From assembly GCA_023413555.1 (NCBI GenBank), contig JAEZPG010000089.1:1-5802 (forward strand): a DNA stretch of 5,802 bases, in the 5' to 3' direction. Source of the DNA: Bacillota bacterium. Its GTDB lineage: Bacteria > Bacillota > Clostridia > Lachnospirales > Lachnospiraceae. The translations under genes were made by a program, and so were the position numbers. Positions 1-4,641 of this stretch are shown here, piece by piece. Position 1 is the stretch's first letter, and each line of letters starts with the position of its first letter. A model generated the notes under the pieces. The model saw only the letters and a list, made by a program, of their open reading frames with translations. It was not told the origin of the DNA and made no database searches.

Positions 1-1
1 T

Positions 2-112
2 CTGTTATCTGCCATCATTTTGCAGGAAGGCTTAGGGGTTACCGGTATCATTGGAGCAGCTATGATTTTGGGAGCCACCTTTGTCAGTGAGTTAACATCC
101 AGGGAGATGTAG
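2..112 (+). CDS. EamA/DMT-family permease, C-terminal tail (5' end outside window)
   Basis: The frame is open from the window edge to a TAG at 110-112 and encodes the last 36 residues of a protein. The tail is hydrophobic and contains a glycine- and alanine-rich helix (GVTGIIGAAMILGATFVSEL), preceded by LLSAIILQEG. This pattern, a glutamate-containing turn and then a final membrane helix ending in SEL, is typical of the last transmembrane helix of drug/metabolite transporter (EamA) proteins. Members are inner-membrane exporters or importers of metabolites with about ten helices; the substrate cannot be read from this tail. The stop codon overlaps another open frame (91-255), and no terminator follows directly, the first being at 268-318. 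The family call rests on one helix, so it is moderate. Confidence 0.6.
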   Translation: MLSAIILQEGLGVTGIIGAAMILGATFVSELTSREM

Positions 113-255
113 TCAGTAAGGAAGTTCCGCTTTTAATTAGAAGTCAGCAGGTATCGTTGAATATAATAAGGAATCCGGTATGTGCTATAGCTTTAGATTA
201 TCTGAAGAATAAAAAACAGTGTAATTCGTTTACATACGAAGAAGTGCATATATAA
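91..255 (+). pseudogene. Start-less 55-codon reading frame, possible gene tail of unknown family
   Basis: A frame is open from just after a TGA at 88-90 to a TAA at 253-255. It has no ATG or credible ribosome binding site, and its first 22 bases overlap the end of the permease gene in another frame. The translation looks protein-like rather than random, with a central stretch EVPLLIRSQQVSLNIIRNPV followed by CAIALDYLKNKKQCNSF, and it ends in EEVHI. A terminator begins 13 bases after its stop, as expected for a real gene end. I infer that it is the 3' remnant of a gene whose front was deleted up to the permease end. I do not recognise the family. It could also be a chance open frame. Confidence 0.25.
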
Positions 256-267
256 AATAATTTAGAG

Positions 268-318
268 GGAGTTTAGCAATATGACTTATTTTAAGTCATG
301 GAGTTAAGCTCCTTTTTT
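268..318 (+). terminator. Rho-independent terminator with two stacked stems
   Basis: The outer arms are GGAGTTTAGC (268-277) and GTTAAGCTCC (303-312), which pair over 10 bases with two G-T wobbles. The inner arms ATGACTTA (281-288) and TAAGTCAT (292-299) are perfectly complementary over 8 bases around a TTT loop. A 3x3 internal loop separates the two stems, and six T residues (313-318) follow the outer stem directly. It ends the transcript of the permease and the remnant frame and insulates the decayed regulator module downstream. The outer stem and T-tract alone would suffice for termination. Confidence 0.75.
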
Positions 319-342
319 ACGGCACAACTGAGATGGAACAGC

Positions 343-372
343 CTGTCAGACCAAACAGAATTGTGATATAAT
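343..372 (+). promoter_or_regulatory. Putative promoter of the decayed response-regulator module
   Basis: A perfect -10 box TATAAT lies at 367-372 and is preceded by TGA, giving an extended -10 (TGn). A fair -35 box CTGTCA (4 of 6 consensus positions) lies 18 bases upstream at 343-348. The promoter sits between the terminator and the broken regulator gene. A ribosome binding site AAGGGAG follows near 400-406, ahead of the ATG at 417. Transcription of the pseudogene region may therefore persist, though this is inferred from sequence only. Confidence 0.5.
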
Positions 373-416
373 CAAAGTGATAATATAGAGGTATTTAAGT
401 AAGGGAGCAAGAAGCG

Positions 417-915
417 ATGATAATAATAAAGGAAGCATTGGAGCAGGCAGGTTATTCATCGGAATCTGTCTATGATGGTTTGACTGCCATAGAGCTTCTT
501 CGTGAGAAGAACTATGAATTAGTGCTATTAGACATCATGTTGCCTTACCGCAGTGGAGACCAGCTTTTAAAAGAGCTAAGGACCTTTTCCTAGATACCTG
601 TCATCATACTCTCGGCCAAAGATATGGTGGGAACCAAGGTGGACCTTTTAAAACTGGGAGCAGATGATTATGTTACAAAACCATTTGACTTAGACGAGGT
701 TGTAGCTAGAGTAGAGTCCAATCTAAGAAGGTACATTACTCATGAGAAGCAGGAGGAAATACTATATTTTAAAGATCTAGTTCTAAATATTGAGGAAAAA
801 CGGGCAATGATAGGAGATTCTGTGTTAGATCTTACGGCCAAAGAATTGAGAATCTTAGAAGTTAGGTAAAGGGAGTAGCTCCAGGTCAAGAATATATAGA
901 AACAGTTTGGGGGTT
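417..915 (+). pseudogene. OmpR/PhoB-family response regulator, broken
   Basis: The frame from ATG 417 encodes a receiver domain. It shows LVLLDIMLP with phospho-acceptor Asp39, IPVIILSAKD with the switch Ser, and the conserved Lys in DYVTKPF. An amber TAG (591-593) interrupts it after residue 58, and the same frame then continues to a TAA at 867-869. The N-terminus is missing: the protein starts MIIIKEALEQAGY, whereas family members carry strand beta-1 and an acidic pair before this point. The winged-helix output domain is cut just after LTAKELRILE. A scrap of its end (EYIETVWG, about 890-913) survives in another frame. An intact protein would be about 220-230 residues and control the adjacent ABC transporter and kinase genes. 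With no acidic pocket, a stop and no recognition helix, it cannot work as a regulator. Confidence 0.87.
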
Positions 916-1290
916 GGGTGCCTCATTGAATATCCTAGTATGAATGGCTCTATGACTGCTAAAGAGAATCTGAAACTTCATCGAATTATAAGGGGGTGTC
1001 CCACAGCGGGAAGAAGATGAGGAATTATTGGAATTAGTGGAACGCTGTAGACATCATCTTGTAATAGAGTGTGAAGAGACAGAGAAAGCTGTCAGGGTAC
1101 AGGAAGAAATTCTACACACCAACAGATACAAGGTATTGCAGGATAAAAGCATCTGGATAGATGACTTTATTGATAATAGAAAATTAGTGATGAAAGCCTT
1201 AGTTGAACAGGGAATCCTTCCTACCAAATTTGTGGTGGAAGGTGAGACATTGGAGAATTATTTTCTTTCGGTCATAGGAGGTGGACGAAG
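913..1290 (+). pseudogene. BcrA-type ABC transporter ATPase, internally deleted remnant
   Basis: Two pieces in different frames belong to one protein. The first (913-1020) reads VGCLIEYPSMNGSMTAKENL followed by KLHRIIRG. This matches the 'liE.P.....tA.eNL' region after the Q-loop of bacitracin/lantibiotic-type ATPases. The second (about 995-1290, no in-frame ATG; a TTG at 1028 is the first possible start) reads ELVERCRHHLVIE and ends in ETLENYFLSVIGGG, which matches the family's C-terminal tail ('LEdyFl...Gg'). The Walker A region before the first piece and the signature, Walker B and H-loop between the pieces are absent. Family members are about 300 residues and power export of peptide antibiotics through a partner permease. 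The fragment follows the regulator scrap directly, so a deletion joined the two genes. It cannot hydrolyse ATP. Confidence 0.75.
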
Positions 1291-1545
1291 AAATATTGTC
1301 GTGAGTAAATCCATTGAGGTTCTGCTCATTAGCATGGTGCTTTATGCAGCTAGACTCAGCTTTTGTATTCCTCTTGCTTTTAAGATTAAGAAGGCTGTTG
1401 TTGTAACAGTTGCTGGAATAGTATTAGGGATTTAAGCGATTTTTTTGTCAATCTCTTAAGTAAAGTTCCCGTATTAGATACCATATTAGAGTATACGCCA
1501 TTTTCCCATCAGATAATAACTATGGATATGAGCCAGGGGGAGCTC
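1291..1545 (+). pseudogene. ABC-2-type permease (bacitracin/lantibiotic-immunity type), C-terminal remnant with frameshift
   Basis: The open frame carrying the ATPase tail continues without a break into membrane-protein sequence, SKSIEVLLISMVLYAARLSF, then IPLAFKIKKAVVVTVAGIVLG, and stops at 1433-1435. The sense then continues in the +1-shifted frame from about 1436 with FFVNLLSKVPVLDTILEYTP and FSHQIITM. This is an extracytoplasmic loop leading to a last helix. The arrangement (an AGIVLG helix, then NLLSKVP..., then a final helix) resembles the C-terminal third of BcrB/LanE/LanG-like permeases, which normally have six helices in about 230-250 residues. The N-terminal two-thirds and the gene start are gone, and one indel near 1430-1440 shifts the frame. 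The exact boundary with the kinase is uncertain because both supply hydrophobic sequence around 1540-1600. The family call is by pattern only. Confidence 0.55.
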
Positions 1546-2184
1546 ATAAAGATACTAATCATTTTGTGTATCGTGCTATTTTTCTACATCTTATTTTTGA
1601 GGAGACAGGTGGGGAGGATCAACAGAATACTAAAAAAACGATTAAAAAATGGAAGCTCTCAGATTATCAGTCTGGAGATGCTAGATTCCAGCCTCAACCA
1701 GCTTACCATTTCAATTAATCAGTGCCTTAAGGCGGAGGAAACCCTCCGTCTTAAAGTTGTTCATGAGGAAAATGATTTTAAGCAGCTAATTGCTAATATC
1801 TCACATGATCTTAGGACCCCTTTAACAGCGATAAAGGGATATCTACAGCTCTTGGAAAAGGATACTCTCGCACAGAAGCAACAGGTACGAATAAAGATTA
1901 TGAACACTCATATAGCAGAGCTAGAGTATCTAATTAATCAGTTCTATGAATATGCCTATCTACTGGATAGTAAACCAGAGGTGGAGATATCTTCTTTCTC
2001 TTTGTCTATTGTGGTGGCAGAATGTCTGGCTGCTTCTGTACCAGAATTAGAAAAGCGTGGCTTGACACTGGATTTTGAGGAAAGCAATGTATGGGTAGAG
2101 GCAGACTATAACATGACACTTCGAATTATACAGAATCTTCTCCGTAACTGTGTAGCCCATGCCAATAAAAGTGTTAGCTTCTAA
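1522..2184 (+). pseudogene. Sensor histidine kinase, truncated in the ATP-binding domain
   Basis: Counting from the ATG at 1522, a single membrane helix lies at residues 9-26 (KILIILCIVLFFYILFL). A charged linker with coiled-coil character covers residues 27-85. The dimerisation/phospho-acceptor domain follows, with the H-box ANISHDLRTPLTAIKGY and His95. The ATP-binding domain begins but ends in its N-box (RIIQNLLRNCVAHA, Asn205 and Asn209), and a TAA follows at residue 221. The G1, F and G2 boxes and ATP lid, roughly 80 residues, are missing, so autophosphorylation should be impossible. The frame is open upstream to 1447 and is fused to the permease tail. The original start may be codon ATA 1546-1548, which sits just after AGGGGGAG (1535-1542) and would need one change to be ATG. 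Such short-loop kinases pair with the regulator and ABC pump encoded just upstream. Confidence 0.85.
1727..1754 (+). repeat. Inverted repeat (12-bp stem, 4-base loop) inside the kinase remnant
   Basis: Arms 1727-1738 (TTAAGGCGGAGG) and 1743-1754 (CCTCCGTCTTAA) pair over 12 positions with one G-T wobble, around an AAAC loop. This is a strong hairpin for such an AT-rich region. No T-tract follows, so it is not a standard terminator. It lies in the helical linker before the H-box and encodes CLKAEETLRLK. It may be coincidental. Confidence 0.5.
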
Positions 2185-2237
2185 TATGGGCTGTGAGGTA
2201 GGGACTGACTTTGAAGGGGATTGGATAGATGTTTACT

Positions 2238-2265
2238 GTTATTATCCGAAAAAATTAAGTATAAT
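2238..2265 (+). promoter_or_regulatory. Putative promoter for the DUF5808/PH-like membrane protein
   Basis: A perfect -10 hexamer TATAAT lies at 2260-2265, about 20 bases before the coding start. The -35 region is weak; TGTTAT (2238-2243) is the best match at a 16-base spacing. A purine-rich AAAAAGGGG follows at 2271-2279 as ribosome binding site. If the first transcribed base is about 7 bases after the -10 box, the leader would be very short. The intervening 2185-2284 holds no recognisable gene. Confidence 0.35.
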
Positions 2266-2284
2266 AAGGGAAAAAGGGGTGTGA

Positions 2285-3193
2285 GTGTATATGGTAATAA
2301 TAATATTTTGTTTTACTATGGTTATAATGTGGCTGGCATTGGCTGCCACCTATGGAGTAGGTGCGGTACATAATGGTAGATATACCCTTGGAATTGTCCT
2401 CCCAGCGAAGGTACAGGAATCTGAAGCGGTTCAGGTGATTCTCCATCAGTATGTAGTAAAAAAGAGAATTCTTCATCTTATTGGGTTTGCTTTCATTGGT
2501 CTTAGTTATCTCATGAAGGATTATATATCCGTTCTATTAGTCTATGTGTTTACCTGGTTTTTTGTCCTATTACTAATCTATACAAAGCTACTAAAGAAGT
2601 ATGCTTGGAAATTGTATGAGTTAAAGAAGAAAAATGGTTGGCTAGCGTTAACAACAGCAGAGAAAGAAGCAGGCATGAAAGATGATGAGGATATCTACTG
2701 GTTAAAGGGAAAGAAAAATCCTAATCAAAAGGCAGGTATGCAGGAAAAAAGAGTGGGTTTTGGCCTTGAGTATAACGGCAGCAATAAGTGGAACTTTGTC
2801 GTTATAGCAGTAGTTAGCATATGTGTTCTTGGGCTGGCTATGTTTTTATTAAAGTTTGATTTGGCCAAGGTTACCATGGAAAAGTATGGAGATAAGATTT
2901 CCATCGAAGCGGCAGATATGGGAGTTACCTTTTCTCTTAGCAGTGTGAAAGAAGTTACCCTACTTAAGGATTGTCCCTCTATGTCTAAAAAGCATGGCTA
3001 TAATGGGAGTAAATTTAATTTTGGGACTTTTCGTGTATCCGGAATCGGTACTTGCGAAGTCTATGTCTATACCCATACAGATCAGGCCATAGAAGTGACT
3101 ACGGAGCAGAATACCATCTTATTTAACATGGAGAGCCAAGAAGACACATTAGAAGCATATCATCAGCTAAAAGATTGGTATAAGAAACGCTAA
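2285..3193 (+). CDS. Multi-pass membrane protein with DUF5808-like segment and C-terminal bacterial PH-like domain
   Basis: This intact 302-residue protein has unknown biochemical function. Likely membrane helices are at residues 3-25, 62-78, 81-100 and 170-189. Between helices 1 and 2 the GRYTLGIVLP segment resembles the loop of DUF1648/DUF5808 proteins. Residues 133-164 (DDEDIYWLKGKKNPNQ, then EKRVGFGLEYN) match the DUF5808 pattern of an acidic-Tyr-Trp motif, an Asn-Pro and an 'R.G.G...N' ending, although the usual Tyr-rich 'FYYNP' spacing is shortened. Residues about 208-300 (GVTFSLSSVKEVTLL to HQLKDWYKKR) look like a bacterial PH-like domain placed after the last helix. I chose GTG 2285 because AAGGGG lies 5 bases upstream; ATG 2291, two codons later, is an alternative. 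It follows the broken kinase by about 100 bases and precedes the oxidoreductase by 38 bases. It could have been a module partner, but nothing shows this. Confidence 0.85.
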   Translation: MYMVIIIFCFTMVIMWLALAATYGVGAVHNGRYTLGIVLPAKVQESEAVQVILHQYVVKKRILHLIGFAFIGLSYLMKDYISVLLVYVFTWFFVLLLIYTKLLKKYAWKLYELKKKNGWLALTTAEKEAGMKDDEDIYWLKGKKNPNQKAGMQEKRVGFGLEYNGSNKWNFVVIAVVSICVLGLAMFLLKFDLAKVTMEKYGDKISIEAADMGVTFSLSSVKEVTLLKDCPSMSKKHGYNGSKFNFGTFRVSGIGTCEVYVYTHTDQAIEVTTEQNTILFNMESQEDTLEAYHQLKDWYKKR

Positions 3194-3231
3194 TGAAGCT
3201 AGCTTAATATATAATTGGAAAGGAAAGTAAT

Positions 3232-3864
3232 ATGAAAGTTTTTGTAGTATATGCACATCCAAGTTGCAATAGTTTTACCTATCAGGTAAAGGAGAGATTC
3301 CTTGCAGGACTAGTCGATGCGGGTCATACCTATGAGATCTCCGACTTATATGCCATGAATTTTAAAGAGACCTTTACAGAGCAGGAATACATGCGGGAAG
3401 CATTTTACCAAGAGGACTTGCCAGTTCCTGAAGATGTCTTAGTAGAACAGAGAAAATGCGTAGAGGCAGATGCCATAGCCTTTATCTATCCTGTATTCTG
3501 GACCGAAGCTCCGGCCAAGTTAGTTGGTTGGTTTCAGAGGGTCTTTACTTATGGCTTTGCCTATGGAGAAGAACCAGCTCTTCTACCTTTTCAGAAGGCT
3601 ATATTTCTGGTGACTATGGGGGGAAGCCTGAAAGATCCTATCCGCCAGAAGGAAGTGGAGGCTATGGAGACGGTGATGCTACTAGATCGTATTAATACCA
3701 GAGCAAAAGAGAAAAGGATGATCGTCTTTGATGAGATGACTCGTGGAAATGACGTTGAGAACTTTAGAGAAGAAAATCAGGATAGATTTTTAATCCAGAG
3801 CTATGAACTAGGAAGGAATATTTCATCGATCAAAGAAAAAAATTATACCAAATCGCAAGAATAA
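3232..3864 (+). CDS. NAD(P)H-dependent oxidoreductase, flavodoxin-like fold (quinone reductase/MdaB/KefF type)
   Basis: The 210-residue cytoplasmic protein begins MKVFVVYAHPSCNSF, the first beta-strand and phosphate-binding loop (HP..NSF) of the Flavodoxin_2 family, which binds FMN or FAD. Residues 79-111 carry the second signature: ADAIAFIYPVFW, then APAKLVGWFQRVFTYGFAY, where the aromatic and Pro-Ala residues frame the isoalloxazine ring. A Gln stands where many members have Asp before the Arg-Val-Phe. A further loop, TMGGS (128-132), follows the strand AIFLV. Members transfer hydride from NAD(P)H to quinones, nitro or azo compounds; the substrate is not visible here. The start is clear: ATG with AAAGGA 7 bases upstream. 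The family usually has 180-220 residues, so the gene looks complete. The last 10 residues are polar and probably disordered. It may be cotranscribed with the membrane protein 38 bases upstream. Confidence 0.94.
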   Translation: MKVFVVYAHPSCNSFTYQVKERFLAGLVDAGHTYEISDLYAMNFKETFTEQEYMREAFYQEDLPVPEDVLVEQRKCVEADAIAFIYPVFWTEAPAKLVGWFQRVFTYGFAYGEEPALLPFQKAIFLVTMGGSLKDPIRQKEVEAMETVMLLDRINTRAKEKRMIVFDEMTRGNDVENFREENQDRFLIQSYELGRNISSIKEKNYTKSQE

Positions 3865-3908
3865 ACATTATTAGTGAAAAATCAACAAAATAACAGAGAT
3901 AATTTTAT

Positions 3909-3921
3909 ATAGTTTTACTAT
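3909..3921 (+). repeat. Small inverted repeat next to the -35 box, possible operator
   Basis: ATAGT (3909-3913) and ACTAT (3917-3921) are perfect inverted 5-mers around TTT, ending one base before the TTGACA box. A dyad here could bind a repressor or activator of the hydrolase/BMP operon. In DNA this AT-rich, a 5-base dyad is common by chance. Confidence 0.2.
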
Positions 3922-3922
3922 G

Positions 3923-3951
3923 TTGACAAATTATACTAAGGATAATATACT
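3923..3951 (+). promoter_or_regulatory. Strong sigma-A-type promoter of the cysteine hydrolase/BMP operon
   Basis: A perfect -35 box TTGACA (3923-3928) is separated by exactly 17 bases from a -10 box TATACT (3946-3951, five of six consensus positions). Transcription would begin near 3958, leaving a leader of about 50 bases before the ATG at 4009. The leader holds no obvious riboswitch. This is the best promoter in the window and it points into the hydrolase gene. Confidence 0.8.
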
Positions 3952-4008
3952 TTAGCTATGAACTGGTAGTGACAACATGACATCATAATTAGTAAATAGG
4001 AGAATTGT

Positions 4009-4620
4009 ATGTATTACAAAGAAGAGAAGTTGGCAATGTTAATTATCGATATGCAGAATGCTTTTTTGCATGAAAAGGGACACTTAGTAGTAGGAGGTGA
4101 GGATAATACAAAATATTTAGAGATTGTACCCAATGTTATTGACTTAGCCAAAACGGCACGTGAACATAACATACCAGTTATCTACATACGTCATGCATAT
4201 TTGGATGGATATGTAGATGGAGGCATCTTGGTACATGAACTATTCCCGGAGGACAAGTTGGTGAATGGATGGATTGATGGAACTTTTGATACAGAGGTTT
4301 ATGAGCCATTACGACCACAAAAAGGAGATTTGGTATTAAGAAAAAACAGATATAGCTCCTTTTTTGGAACAGGATTGGATACGATTTTAAGAAACCTGGG
4401 AGTTAACAGCCTTATTATTACTGGTATACATGCTAACTGTTGTTGTGAATCTACGGCTAGAGATGCTGTATGGCATGATTATAGAGTATATTTCATGTCT
4501 GATGGTACCGCAACTGCAGACGATGATTTAAAGAAAGCAACATTACGTAATATTGCAATGAATTTTGGAACAGTCATGACTACAAAGGATATGGAAGAGA
4601 AGATTGTAGAGAATCGGTGA
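4009..4620 (+). CDS. Isochorismatase-family cysteine hydrolase
   Basis: The 203-residue protein has the three catalytic positions of the cysteine-hydrolase fold: Asp14 in LIIDMQNAF, Lys112 in RKNRYSSFFGT and a nucleophilic Cys in GIHANCCCESTARDA. By alignment to the usual 'G..TN.CV..TARDA' motif the nucleophile is Cys145, flanked by Cys144 and Cys146. The usual Thr before Asn is Ala142, and His141 precedes it. The family hydrolyses amide, ureido or ether bonds in small molecules (nicotinamide, ureidoacrylate, N-carbamoylsarcosine, biuret, isochorismate). The 'K.RYS.FF.T.L' motif is shared with RutB-like ureidoacrylate and related amidohydrolases, which favours an amide or carbamoyl substrate over isochorismate. 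The start is supported by AGGAG (3998-4002) 6 bases before the ATG. It leads a probable operon, with the BMP lipoprotein gene starting 21 bases after its stop. The length is normal and the substrate is unknown. Confidence 0.94.
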   Translation: MYYKEEKLAMLIIDMQNAFLHEKGHLVVGGEDNTKYLEIVPNVIDLAKTAREHNIPVIYIRHAYLDGYVDGGILVHELFPEDKLVNGWIDGTFDTEVYEPLRPQKGDLVLRKNRYSSFFGTGLDTILRNLGVNSLIITGIHANCCCESTARDAVWHDYRVYFMSDGTATADDDLKKATLRNIAMNFGTVMTTKDMEEKIVENR

Positions 4621-4625
4621 AAGTA

Positions 4626-4633
4626 AAAGGAGG
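4626..4633 (+). promoter_or_regulatory. Ribosome binding site deciding a GTG start for the BMP lipoprotein
   Basis: AAAGGAGG is a full match to the anti-Shine-Dalgarno core and ends 8 bases before GTG 4642-4644. The next candidate, ATG 4654, would be 20 bases away, so the GTG start is preferred. Starting at GTG also yields two lysine pairs before the signal-peptide hydrophobic core. Confidence 0.85.
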
Positions 4634-4641
4634 ATAAACAA

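Noticed and set aside
417..2184. Toxin-antitoxin, phage or insertion-sequence origin of the broken region
   Set aside because: There are no transposase fragments, terminal inverted repeats or target duplications, and all pieces match one expected regulator-transporter-kinase module.
2255..2476. Minus-strand 73-codon open frame
   Set aside because: It overlaps the well-supported membrane protein on the + strand, has low-complexity Tyr/His-rich composition, and no ribosome binding site or family resemblance.
3196..3205. Perfect palindrome AAGCTAGCTT after the membrane-protein stop
   Set aside because: It is only 10 bases with no loop or T-tract, so it is unlikely to be a terminator; the next gene follows within 30 bases.
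3456..3695. 79-codon + strand frame inside the oxidoreductase gene
   Set aside because: It is a shifted reading of the flavodoxin-fold gene, with biased Ser/Arg/Gly composition and no domain pattern.
3971..3986. Tandem near-repeat GACAACAT/GACATCAT in the leader of the hydrolase operon
   Set aside because: Two 8-base units with one mismatch in AT-rich DNA are weak evidence for an operator, and there is no dyad or further copy.
3958..4008. Possible riboswitch (purine or other) in the hydrolase leader
   Set aside because: About 50 bases are too few for the known purine-family aptamers, and no paired stems or conserved core motifs are visible.
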